Position numbers and translations under genes: made by a program. A stretch of 64,000 bases of DNA. Source: Eutrophosalina sp902522775 (GTDB taxonomy: Bacteria; Bacteroidota; Bacteroidia; Flavobacteriales; Flavobacteriaceae). Shown here one piece after another: positions 17,992-26,756 of this stretch; position 1 is the first letter of the stretch; the number at the start of each line of letters is the position of its first letter. A model generated the notes under the pieces. It did not search any database. It was not told where the DNA came from and saw nothing but the letters and a program-made list of their open reading frames with translations. The DNA lies in NCBI GenBank assembly GCA_902522775.1, contig CABYWQ010000001.1, forward strand, positions 124,001 to 188,000, written 5' to 3'.

Positions 17992-20378
17992 TAAAAGTTA
18001 AAATTATATGTTACTGATGGTACAATCCCAAATATTGAAATTTGAACTGCTTCGTTCTTTAATGTTTGATCATTTTTTCTAAACAGTATTGAAGATGCAT
18101 TGTCTCTGTTGTATAGATTATAGATACCAAAAACCCACTCACTATTCACTTTTTTATTGATATTTTTTTTAGGAATTAAACTTAAACTTAGGTCTAGTCT
18201 GTGATAATTAGGTAATCTATTAAAATTTCTTGACCCATAATTTGGAATACTGAGATTCATATATTTATATTGGGCATTAGGATAATTCGTTGGTTGACCA
18301 GTTTGGAAAATAAAATTACTATTTAAAGTTAGCTTTTCGTTTATTTTAAATTTTGAATTAATACTTATATCATGAGTTTTATCATATGGTGTTAGGTACC
18401 ATTTTCCATTATTTATTCCAGGCTCATCATGACTTATTCCAGGCGTTTTTTGTTCAGATTTTGAAAGAGTATAGGAAATCCAAAATTGATTTCTTCCTGT
18501 ATTTTTTTTAAGTAAAAATTCAATACCGTATGCTCTTGCTTGTCCTTTTAATAATGTTCTTTCGATATCATTATTTGCAACTAAATCCGCTCCATCAATG
18601 TAATCTAATCTATTTTTTATCATCTTATAAAATATTTCGGATTCAATTTTAAACTGGTTAATATTTTTATAATATCCAACTGCAAATTGATCAAGTTTTT
18701 GTGGTTCTATGTATGGTCCAGATGGAGTCCAAATATCTAAAGGCTGAGGCGAGTTTGTATTTGAAATTAAGTGTATGTACTGATTTAATCTGTTATAACT
18801 AAACTTAAAACTATCATCAACCCTATTAAAGGATAAATTAAATCTTGGTTCTATATTGTTAAATGATTTAAATATATTATTTTCGGAAGAATAATTATTT
18901 GCTAAGGGATCAGCTCCATTGTATATTTTCAGGACTGGATCAAATACTACAGGCTTATTATCCAAATAAGTTTTTAGTCCTGATTGTTTTAATCTGATAA
19001 ATTGATTAAATCTTAAACCATACCGAACTGATATTTTATTACTTATTTTATGAATTACATCAAAATAGGCAGCATTTTCAAAAGCAAATTTTTTATTTAG
19101 AGAAGACGGATTAATACCAGACTCTTTATTAAGTGGCATTATTTTACCTGGATTGAAATCATAATATATGATATTTGCTCCGTAATTGAATTGAATATTA
19201 CTTGAATAATAATTTTTAATATCAAATTTTAGGTTCAAATTTTTAATTCCTGAATTCCAGTCAAAACCAACAAAATCTAATTGTAAACCGTAATAATAAT
19301 CACTGTATATAAGAGATGTATTACTAAAAGTCTTATCATTAATAAGGTGGTTCCACCTTAGATTAAACGTTGTATTTCCATAAAGTAAAAGGAAGGTATT
19401 ATCAAGTTTAAAAAAATCTCTTCCAAAATATCCTGAAAAATAAAGCTTATTTTTTTTATTAATTATAAAATTAGATTTGGTATTGATGTCAAAAAAGTAT
19501 GCAGAATTTTCGATATCGGTTAGCTTTAAAAAAAGATGTGCATAGGTTCCTCGAGATGCAATTAAAAAGGAGCTCTTTTCAGTTTGAATTGGCCCTTCCA
19601 CTAAAAATCTACTTGAAATTACACCTATTCCACCATTAAATTTTAACAAATTTTTATTTCCATCTTTTTGGTAAACATCTAGAACCGATGAGACCCTACC
19701 ACCATATGACGCGGGAATTCCACCCTTAAAAAGTTTAACTTCTTTTATTGCATCAGAGTTAAAAACTGAAAATAGTCCAAAAAGGTGAGAGGAATTATAA
19801 ATAATTGCCTCATCAAACAAAATTAAATTTTGATCTGCTGCACCTCCTCTTACATTAAATCCAGAAGCCCCTTCTCCAGCATTACTGACACCCGGTAACA
19901 ACTGTATAGTTTTAAGTAAATCAGATTCACCAAAAACTACAGGTGTCTGTTTAATTGTTTGACCTGATAGTCTATTTAAACTTAAAACAGGTAAATCAAT
20001 TTCAATATTTTCAATATTTTCTGTAATAATTACTTCACTTAATTCCTCAATTTGCTCGCTTAGTAAAATATCAAAAGAAATATTTCTATCAACTATAATT
20101 TTTTTGACAACTTCTTTATAGCCAAGAACATTAAAGATTACATCATAATTCCCCTTTGGAACAGTTATGGAATAAAAACCATATGAATTAGAAATTGTTC
20201 CAATTTTAAGAGATGGAATTATGATATTTGAACCAATAATAACTTCTTTACTAGATTCATCAAGAATATAACCACTTAAAGTAAAACTAGTTTGTGATTT
20301 AGAATAATTAAATAGTAATAATAAAGTTGCAGTTAAAAAAGAACGGAACACTTTATAAAAATCCAAAAATAATGCCAA
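17991..20378 (-). CDS. TonB-dependent outer-membrane receptor with carboxypeptidase-like regulatory domain
   Basis: About 795 residues. After a signal peptide ending near NYSKSQ comes a CarboxypepD_reg-like beta domain (about 32-115), then the plug domain with LPGVSNAGEGASGFNVRGG and LFDEAIIYN, then a 22-strand barrel region ending in an aromatic residue (SVTYNFNF). The first possible start is TTG at 20378; GTG at 20351 gives a better signal peptide and may be the true start. It takes up an unknown large ligand using TonB energy, with the DUF4249 lipoprotein as partner. It follows icd by 32 bases. Confidence 0.9.
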   Translation of the reverse strand: MALFLDFYKVFRSFLTATLLLLFNYSKSQTSFTLSGYILDESSKEVIIGSNIIIPSLKIGTISNSYGFYSITVPKGNYDVIFNVLGYKEVVKKIIVDRNISFDILLSEQIEELSEVIITENIENIEIDLPVLSLNRLSGQTIKQTPVVFGESDLLKTIQLLPGVSNAGEGASGFNVRGGAADQNLILFDEAIIYNSSHLFGLFSVFNSDAIKEVKLFKGGIPASYGGRVSSVLDVYQKDGNKNLLKFNGGIGVISSRFLVEGPIQTEKSSFLIASRGTYAHLFLKLTDIENSAYFFDINTKSNFIINKKNKLYFSGYFGRDFFKLDNTFLLLYGNTTFNLRWNHLINDKTFSNTSLIYSDYYYGLQLDFVGFDWNSGIKNLNLKFDIKNYYSSNIQFNYGANIIYYDFNPGKIMPLNKESGINPSSLNKKFAFENAAYFDVIHKISNKISVRYGLRFNQFIRLKQSGLKTYLDNKPVVFDPVLKIYNGADPLANNYSSENNIFKSFNNIEPRFNLSFNRVDDSFKFSYNRLNQYIHLISNTNSPQPLDIWTPSGPYIEPQKLDQFAVGYYKNINQFKIESEIFYKMIKNRLDYIDGADLVANNDIERTLLKGQARAYGIEFLLKKNTGRNQFWISYTLSKSEQKTPGISHDEPGINNGKWYLTPYDKTHDISINSKFKINEKLTLNSNFIFQTGQPTNYPNAQYKYMNLSIPNYGSRNFNRLPNYHRLDLSLSLIPKKNINKKVNSEWVFGIYNLYNRDNASSILFRKNDQTLKNEAVQISIFGIVPSVTYNFNF

Positions 20379-20410
20379 CTGAAGGAGTGAGAAATAAAAA
20401 CATATATTAT

Positions 20411-21637
20411 CTAAGCCATCTTAGTATCTAAATTCTCTTTGATTGAATCTAAAAATTCTTGAGTGTTCAGGTAATGTTGTCTTTTTAGATTAGTTCCGTG
20501 AATTAGTAAGGCTAAATCTTTTGTCATCTTACCAGACTCTACAGTTTCAATACATACTTTCTCTAAAAGATTAGAGAAAATTAATAGCTCATTGTTTGAA
20601 TCTAATTCAGCCCTGTGAATCAATCCTCTTGTCCAAGCAAAAATTGATGCTATTGGGTTAGTCGATGTTTCTTTACCTTGCTGGTGAAGTCTAAAATGTC
20701 TAGTAACAGTACCATGTGCAGCTTCTGCTTCCATAGTTTTACCGTCAGGTGTCAAAAGAGTAGAAGTCATCAAACCTAATGACCCAAAACCTTGAGCAAC
20801 TGTATCAGACTGTACATCTCCATCATAATTCTTACAAGCCCATACAAATCCTCCTTCCCATTTCATTGCTGCAGCTACCATATCATCGATTAATCTGTGC
20901 TCATAGGTTATACCTAGTTTTTTAAACTCATCTTTAAATTCGTTATCATATACTTCATGAAAGATGTCTTTAAATCTTCCATCATAGGCTTTTAATATTG
21001 TGTTTTTTGTAGATAGGTATAAAGGCCATTTTTTAGAAATCGCTCTATTCATACATGATCTAGCGAATCCATAAATTGAAGAATCGATATTATACATTCC
21101 CATCGCAATACCATCTTCATTAAAATTATATATCTCCCATGTTTTAGATTCATCTCCATTTTCAGGTTTAAAAGTCATTGTGAGCTTTCCTTTTCCATGT
21201 GTGACAAAATCTGTGGCACGATACTGATCACCAAATGCATGTCTCCCGATACAAATAGGTTTTATCCAACCTTGAACATATTTTGGAATATTCTTCATTA
21301 TTATCGGTTCCCTAAATACTGTTCCACCAATAATATTTCGTATTGTACCATTTGGAGACCTCCACATTTTTTTTAAAGTATATTCTTTTACTCTTTGCTC
21401 GTCAGGGGTAATTGTTGCACATTTGATACCAACATTATATTTTTTAATTGCCTCAGCAGCATCAACAGTAACCTTATCGTCTGTAAAATCTCTATTTTTG
21501 AGGCCTAAATCAAAATATTTAATATCTAGATCTATATATGGTAATATCAGTTTTTGCTTAATGAAATCCCATAATATTCTTGTCATTTCATCACCATCAA
21601 GCTCTACAATAGGATTGTTTACTTTGATCTTGGACAT
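20411..21637 (-). CDS. icd: Isocitrate dehydrogenase (NADP), eukaryotic-type dimer
   Basis: A 408-residue enzyme of the TCA cycle that converts isocitrate to 2-oxoglutarate. The start VELDGDEMTRILWDFIK and motifs ATITPDEQRV, KKMWRSPNGTIRN and AAHGTVTRHFR mark the homodimeric eukaryote-like subfamily rather than the E. coli type. This form is common in Bacteroidota. It lies 4 bases after rplS and so is in an operon with translation genes. Mdh and fumC, two other TCA genes, lie elsewhere in the window. Confidence 0.96.
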   Translation of the reverse strand: MSKIKVNNPIVELDGDEMTRILWDFIKQKLILPYIDLDIKYFDLGLKNRDFTDDKVTVDAAEAIKKYNVGIKCATITPDEQRVKEYTLKKMWRSPNGTIRNIIGGTVFREPIIMKNIPKYVQGWIKPICIGRHAFGDQYRATDFVTHGKGKLTMTFKPENGDESKTWEIYNFNEDGIAMGMYNIDSSIYGFARSCMNRAISKKWPLYLSTKNTILKAYDGRFKDIFHEVYDNEFKDEFKKLGITYEHRLIDDMVAAAMKWEGGFVWACKNYDGDVQSDTVAQGFGSLGLMTSTLLTPDGKTMEAEAAHGTVTRHFRLHQQGKETSTNPIASIFAWTRGLIHRAELDSNNELLIFSNLLEKVCIETVESGKMTKDLALLIHGTNLKRQHYLNTQEFLDSIKENLDTKMA

Positions 21638-21641
21638 TAAG

Positions 21642-21992
21642 TTATTTTTTTTCTTCTTTAATTCTAGCTTTTTTACCTCTCAAATCTTTGAAATAATAAA
21701 TTCTAGATCTTCTTACCTTACCTTTTTTATTAAGCTCAATTTTTTTGATAGAAGGGAGATTAATTGGGAAAATTCTTTCAATACCAACGGTACCAGACAT
21801 TTTTCTCACGGTAAAAGTTTTAGTTTTTCCTGTTCCTTTAATTTGAATAACAACTCCTTTAAAAAACTGTGTTCTAGTCTTCTGACCTTCTTTTATTTCA
21901 TAATAAACTGTTATTGTATCACCTGATTTGAATGATGGAAATTCATTTTTATTGATGAATTCATCTTGTACGTATTTAAGTAGAGGTTCCAT
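21642..21992 (-). CDS. rplS: 50S ribosomal protein L19
   Basis: A 116-residue ribosomal protein at the 30S-50S interface. FKSGDTITVYYEIKEG, RTQFFKGVVIQIKG and the C-terminal KVRRSRIYYFKDLRGKKARI are the conserved L19 text, and the length is normal. It stands between trmD and icd, a frequent bacterial neighbourhood for trmD-rplS. Confidence 0.98.
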   Translation of the reverse strand: MEPLLKYVQDEFINKNEFPSFKSGDTITVYYEIKEGQKTRTQFFKGVVIQIKGTGKTKTFTVRKMSGTVGIERIFPINLPSIKKIELNKKGKVRRSRIYYFKDLRGKKARIKEEKK

Positions 21993-22045
21993 TTATTTAA
22001 TTTTAAGATTAACATACATCTAGTCAGAGGTTAATCAATGGGTGG

Positions 22046-22053
22046 CAAACTTA
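22046..22053 (-). promoter_or_regulatory. Candidate internal -7 box before rplS
   Basis: TAAGTTTG on the minus strand fits TAnnTTTG, 54 bases before the rplS start in the 85-base gap after trmD. This may give rplS-icd extra transcription beyond the htrA-trmD readthrough. No good -33 element is seen. Confidence 0.4.
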
Positions 22054-22077
22054 CATATTTTTTGTTTTTTAAAAAAA

Positions 22078-22758
22078 TTATTTTTTAAGTAAATCTGGTC
22101 TAATTCTTTCTGTTTTTTCAATTGATTTTTCTTCTCTCCATGTTTCTATCTTTTTTTTGTTTCCAGAAATTAATACATCTGGAACCTTTAAATTATGGAA
22201 TGTCGATGGTCTTGTATATATCGGTGGAGCTAGTAAGTTGTCTTGAAAAGAGTCTGTCAATGCTGAAGTTCCATCATTTAACACGCCTGGGATTAATCTG
22301 ACGATTGAATCACACAGAACAGCAGCAGGAAGTTCACCGCCTGATAAAACATAGTCCCCAATTGAAATTTCCATAGTTATAATATTATCTCTCACCCTTT
22401 GATCAATTCCTTTGTAATGACCGCAAATAATTATAAGATTTCCGCTTACAGATAATTTATTACATATTTTTTGGTTTAAGACTGGAGCATCAGGTGTCAT
22501 GTAAATAATTTCTGAATATTTATTTTGTTTTTTTAAAAAGTTTACACAATTGTTAATAGGTTCAATCATTAGAACCATCCCTGCTCCGCCACCAAACTGA
22601 TAATCATCAATTTGTTTATTATTTGAAATTGAATAATCCTTTAAGTCATGAAAATTAATATCAACTAATCCATAGTCCAAAGCTCTTTTCATTATGGAGC
22701 CTGAAAAAGGGCTCTTAAGTAGATCAGGGGTTGCACTTACAATATCAATTTTTTTCAT
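22078..22758 (-). CDS. trmD: tRNA (guanine37-N1)-methyltransferase
   Basis: A 226-residue SPOUT methyltransferase that places m1G next to the anticodon to prevent frameshifting. The conserved opening for the DYQFGGGAGM substrate loop (about 52-61), CGHYKGIDQRV and the knot motif SIGDYVLSGGELPAAVL are all present. The start lies 4 bases after the htrA stop. Confidence 0.97.
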   Translation of the reverse strand: MKKIDIVSATPDLLKSPFSGSIMKRALDYGLVDINFHDLKDYSISNNKQIDDYQFGGGAGMVLMIEPINNCVNFLKKQNKYSEIIYMTPDAPVLNQKICNKLSVSGNLIIICGHYKGIDQRVRDNIITMEISIGDYVLSGGELPAAVLCDSIVRLIPGVLNDGTSALTDSFQDNLLAPPIYTRPSTFHNLKVPDVLISGNKKKIETWREEKSIEKTERIRPDLLKK

Positions 22759-22762
22759 TTAA

Positions 22763-24151
22763 TCAATCAAATATTAATCTTTCTTTTTCACCATTTAAAT
22801 CAATAAATGTAATCTGATATATATTTTCATTCTCAAATGCACTCAATTCAGATGTTGAAGTTATTTTCTGTTCATTAATTTCAGTTAAAATATAACCTGC
22901 CCTTATTCCCATTCTGTATAAGGTACCATTTCTGTTAACCACCACTACAACTCCATTTTCAATCTTATTTTCTTCGAGTTTTGCATCAGTTGCATCTTTT
23001 AATTGCATTCCATAAAACTGGACATAAGTACTTCTTTTGAGATTTACGCTTAATGTTTTAAAATTAGAATTACGTTTAATTACGACTTTAAGAATATCTC
23101 CAGGTCTTTTTGAGTTTAAGTATCCAGTTAAATCTGAAAACTTTTTGATATCAACATTATCAATTTTCGTTATAACATCACCCTCTTTTATTCCAGCCAT
23201 GTATGCTCCCATTGATTTATCTGTGCTATTTACATAGAAACCTTCAGTTATGTTTAGATTTAATTCATTTGATAATTCAGTATTTAGACTTTGACCAGTA
23301 ACGCCAAGAAGACCTCTTTGAACGTCTCCAAATTCTAAAATATCTTCATATATCTTTCTTGCAATATTACTTGGTACTGCGAATGAATAACCAATAAAAC
23401 CTGCATTATTGCTTTGAATAGCAGTATTAATTCCAATTAAATCACCATTAATATTAACAAGAGCTCCACCACTATTTCCACTATTAACTGCAGCATCAGT
23501 TTGAATAAAGGATTGATTTTTAGAATCATAGTCATTTAAATCTCTTGATTTAGCACTAATAATTCCAGCAGTTACAGTTGATGTAAGATTAAAAGGATTA
23601 CCAACCGCTAAAACCCATTCTCCAATTTTAGTTTGATCAGAATTAGCAAATCTGATATAAGGAAAAGAATTACTTCCTGATATTTTTAAAACCGCAATAT
23701 CTGAATTTTCATCACTTCCAATAATTTCAGCTATAAAAGTTTTATTGTCATTTGTTGTAATTTCAATTTCATTTGCGTTTTCAATAACATGAAAATTAGT
23801 TATTATATATCCATCATTTGAAACTATAACACCAGAACCAGTACCTACTGTTCTTCTGTTTTCTGAATTACCGTAAAAATAATCCCAAATACTATTACTT
23901 CCTTTAGATGTTGCAGTGTTTTTTACATGAACTACAGAATTAATTGTTTTTTCAGCTGCAATTGTAAAATCTGGATTTTGAAAAAAACGGATTTTTGGAT
24001 TAGGTTCATTTTTATAATCTAAAGCAGATACATTTAAGGTATTAAAATTTATTTCATCAGAGATATTTTTATAATCGCTAAAAGATTTGAAAATTATGTT
24101 TATTAAAACAATTAGGATTATTATGCCAAAAATATTTTTTAATCTTTTCAT
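22763..24151 (-). CDS. htrA: HtrA/DegP-type serine protease with two PDZ domains
   Basis: A 462-residue envelope protease/chaperone. Residues 8-20 form an N-terminal membrane anchor or signal. The trypsin-like domain (about 60-260) shows the triad: His121 in TNFHVIEN, Asp151 in SDIAVLKI and Ser227 in NSGNSGGA. PDZ1 spans about 280-365 (AGIKEGDVITKI) and a degenerate PDZ2 lies at the C-terminus (MGIRAGYILTEI). It should degrade misfolded periplasmic proteins. It is the first gene of the htrA-trmD-rplS-icd run and diverges from dapF across 92 bases. It lacks the TGACA element found before lon and dnaK. Confidence 0.94.
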   Translation of the reverse strand: MKRLKNIFGIIILIVLINIIFKSFSDYKNISDEINFNTLNVSALDYKNEPNPKIRFFQNPDFTIAAEKTINSVVHVKNTATSKGSNSIWDYFYGNSENRRTVGTGSGVIVSNDGYIITNFHVIENANEIEITTNDNKTFIAEIIGSDENSDIAVLKISGSNSFPYIRFANSDQTKIGEWVLAVGNPFNLTSTVTAGIISAKSRDLNDYDSKNQSFIQTDAAVNSGNSGGALVNINGDLIGINTAIQSNNAGFIGYSFAVPSNIARKIYEDILEFGDVQRGLLGVTGQSLNTELSNELNLNITEGFYVNSTDKSMGAYMAGIKEGDVITKIDNVDIKKFSDLTGYLNSKRPGDILKVVIKRNSNFKTLSVNLKRSTYVQFYGMQLKDATDAKLEENKIENGVVVVVNRNGTLYRMGIRAGYILTEINEQKITSTSELSAFENENIYQITFIDLNGEKERLIFD

Positions 24152-24243
24152 ACTTTTTTTTTGTAAAATTAATTTATTTGATTTTTTTCGTTTAATATTT
24201 AACTTCTTTTTAACAGGTCAATCAATATTTCTAACTTGCAGTT

Positions 24244-25020
24244 GTGAAAATTAGATTTACAAAATATCATGGAACTGGTAATGATTTTATTATCATAAAC
24301 AATATATCAAATTCCTTTCCAAAAGACAATAGCGAAGTGATTTCCAAGTTATGTGATCGTAAATTTGGTATTGGTGCAGATGGTTTGATTCTAATTGAAA
24401 AACATCTAAAATTTCATTTTGAAATGATTTATTACAATTCTGATGGAAACTTAGGTTCAATGTGTGGTAATGGCGCAAGATGTTCAATCCATTTTTCTAT
24501 GCTTAATAAATTATTTGAAAATAAAACTAATTTTTTAGCTTTTGACGGATTACATACTGGATCTGTTATTGATAATTTAGTTAATGTGTCAATGTCTGAT
24601 GTTTTGTCTTTTCAAAAGCTAGATGAATTTATTTTAGTTGATACAGGATCTCCTCACTTGGTCAAATGTGTCGATGATATTAATTCAATTGACATAATAA
24701 AAATCTCAAGAGAAATTCAAAACGATCCTAGATTTAAATATGGTGTGAATGTTAATTTCATAAGTGAGGGAAAAGATGATGTTTACAAGATAAGAACTTA
24801 CGAAAGAGGGGTAGAGAATGAAACTCTTTCATGTGGAACAGGTGCTGTTGCAGCAGCAATATCTTTAAATATTTTATCTTTAAATAACAATAATTGTATC
24901 AAATTAAAAACAAGAGGTGGTATTTTGACAGTTAATCTAAAAAGATCAAAAAATATTTTTAAAAACATTTATCTTTCAGGTAATGTAAATAGAGTTTTTG
25001 ATGGAAGCATTGAAATATGA
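24244..25020 (+). CDS. dapF: Diaminopimelate epimerase
   Basis: A 258-residue cofactor-independent epimerase that turns LL-DAP into meso-DAP for peptidoglycan and lysine. FTKYHGTGNDFIIINN opens the protein; the two catalytic cysteines are in MCGNGARC and ETLSCGTGAVA. The start is GTG at 24244, fixed by the conserved N-terminus. Its stop overlaps the mltG start (ATGA), so the two wall genes are coupled. Confidence 0.96.
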   Translation: MKIRFTKYHGTGNDFIIINNISNSFPKDNSEVISKLCDRKFGIGADGLILIEKHLKFHFEMIYYNSDGNLGSMCGNGARCSIHFSMLNKLFENKTNFLAFDGLHTGSVIDNLVNVSMSDVLSFQKLDEFILVDTGSPHLVKCVDDINSIDIIKISREIQNDPRFKYGVNVNFISEGKDDVYKIRTYERGVENETLSCGTGAVAAAISLNILSLNNNNCIKLKTRGGILTVNLKRSKNIFKNIYLSGNVNRVFDGSIEI

Positions 25021-26051
25021 AAAAAGTATTTTATATTATTATTTTCTTTTTTTTTATAATTGGAATAGCTAGTGGTTTTTATCTTTACAAAACATTCTAT
25101 GAACCAAACACTTTCTTTAATGAAGAATCTGTATTTGTAATTATACCAACAAACTCTACAAAAAATCAATTATTAGATACACTAACTAATTATGTAAAAG
25201 ATTTATCAAAATTTTCAAAAGCAGCAAAATATAAAGAGTATTTTTCAAAAATAAGACCAGGCAGATATAAATTAAATAATGGTTTTAATAATAATCAAAT
25301 AATTAACTCGTTAAGATCCAATAACTTACCAGTAAAAATTACATATAATAATATCGAAACTTTTAATGATTTAATTAAAAGAATTTCAGAAAAAATTGAA
25401 GCTGATAGTTTGTCATTATCAAATGCTTTTTATGAAAAGAATTTTCTAAATGAATTAGGTCTTGATGAAGAATCGGTTTTTTCGTTATTTATACCTAATA
25501 CTTATGAGTTTCTTTGGAATACAAATGCAATTCAGTTCAGAGAGAGAATATTAAAAGAATTTGATAGGTTTTGGAATAATTTAAGAATTGAAAAGTCAAA
25601 AAAAGTAAATTTAAACCCTATTGAAGTTATGATCTTAGCATCAATTGTTCAGAAGGAAACACCAAAAGTTGATGAGAGACCAACTATAGCAGGTGTATAT
25701 CTAAACAGACTTGAAAGAAATATGAAACTTCAGGCAGATCCGACTGTTGTTTACACTATTAAAAAAAGAGATGGTTTTGACACAAAAATTAGAAGAGTTT
25801 TATATAAAGATTTGAGAATAAAATCACCCTTTAACACCTATGTTTATAGAGGATTGCCACCTGCTCCAATAGTTACGCCTGATATTTCTGCAATTGAAGC
25901 TGTTTTAAATCCTCAAAAACATTCTTTTATTTATTTTGTAGCCGATGTTTCAAATCCAGGATACCATTTATTTTCGAGGACAAATGCCGAGCATAACAGG
26001 AAAAAAAGGCAATATACTAATTGGCTTAAAAAAAACAAGATTAGAAGATAA
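25017..26051 (+). CDS. mltG: Endolytic transglycosylase MltG (YceG-like)
   Basis: A 344-residue protein with one N-terminal membrane segment (about 5-23) and a periplasmic YceG domain. The catalytic region has LASIVQKETPKVDERPTIAGV (Glu in QKE) followed by LQADPTVVYTI, and ends with AEHNRKKRQY. MltG cuts nascent glycan strands and sets their length. It is coupled to dapF and followed 75 bases later by a lysozyme-like gene. Confidence 0.95.
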   Translation: MKKVFYIIIFFFFIIGIASGFYLYKTFYEPNTFFNEESVFVIIPTNSTKNQLLDTLTNYVKDLSKFSKAAKYKEYFSKIRPGRYKLNNGFNNNQIINSLRSNNLPVKITYNNIETFNDLIKRISEKIEADSLSLSNAFYEKNFLNELGLDEESVFSLFIPNTYEFLWNTNAIQFRERILKEFDRFWNNLRIEKSKKVNLNPIEVMILASIVQKETPKVDERPTIAGVYLNRLERNMKLQADPTVVYTIKKRDGFDTKIRRVLYKDLRIKSPFNTYVYRGLPPAPIVTPDISAIEAVLNPQKHSFIYFVADVSNPGYHLFSRTNAEHNRKKRQYTNWLKKNKIRR

Positions 26052-26083
26052 ATTACTGATTTACAGATAATTAAAAAAATTAC

Positions 26084-26091
26084 TATGTTTG
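26084..26091 (+). promoter_or_regulatory. Candidate -7 box of the lysozyme-like gene
   Basis: TATGTTTG fits TAnnTTTG and is followed by CATCGTTA, with transcription expected near 26098. Downstream, TTAGCTAT occurs twice (26099-26106 and 26110-26117) in the leader before the start codon. The gene can therefore be expressed apart from mltG. Confidence 0.45.
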
Positions 26092-26129
26092 CATCGTTAT
26101 TAGCTATTTATTAGCTATAAACATAAGTG

Positions 26130-26756
26130 ATGACTTTTAAATTTAAATTAATTTCATTCACTCTCTTATTTTTTACAATAGGAATAACACTTCCTCCCCC
26201 AAATTTAAACTATAACGATGATTATATTACATCAGTAGTATTATCTCCATCAAATGGCTATGATTTTGACAAAATAGCTTATAAAATACCTTTTACTACG
26301 AGAGATTTCGTTGGTTTCAAAGAATTTCTTGGTTTTTATGAATCGGGTTCTGATTATAAAAAAATCAATAGTTTAGGTTATTTAGGCAAGTATCAATTTG
26401 GGCGTTCTACTTTGAAAGTTTTAAGGATAAAAAAAATAAATAATTTTATTAATATTCCAGAACTTCAGGAAAAAGCTTTTTTGATGAATGTCATGAGAAA
26501 TAAATGGATCTTAAGAAGAGAGATTGAAAGATTTAGTGGTAAAAAAATCAATAATATTTTAATTACCGAATCTGGAATAATCGCTGCAGCTCATTTGTCT
26601 GGACCTGGAAATGTAAAAAAATTTTTAAGAAATAATTGTAATAATAATTTAGATTTTAAAGATATTAATGGTACAAAAATATCTGATTATATTAAAATAT
26701 TTAGAAACTACGATATTTCTAAGATTTTGGCAATTAGAAAGCCTTACATTAGTTAA
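26130..26756 (+). CDS. Exported lysozyme-fold (SLT-like) putative peptidoglycan hydrolase
   Basis: About 208 residues (ATG 26130, or GTG 26127). An N-terminal hydrophobic segment (about 5-22) suggests a signal peptide or anchor. The core shows FLGFYESGSDYKKIN then LGYLGKYQFG, the catalytic-Glu and glycine-loop layout of SLT-type transglycosylases (Glu about residue 71), and later GIIAAAHLSGPGNVKKF and NGTKISDYI. I infer a murein-cleaving enzyme, supported by its place after dapF-mltG, but I do not recognise a characterised member. It overlaps dnaA tail to tail by 4 bases. Confidence 0.6.
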   Translation: MTFKFKLISFTLLFFTIGITLPPPNLNYNDDYITSVVLSPSNGYDFDKIAYKIPFTTRDFVGFKEFLGFYESGSDYKKINSLGYLGKYQFGRSTLKVLRIKKINNFINIPELQEKAFLMNVMRNKWILRREIERFSGKKINNILITESGIIAAAHLSGPGNVKKFLRNNCNNNLDFKDINGTKISDYIKIFRNYDISKILAIRKPYIS

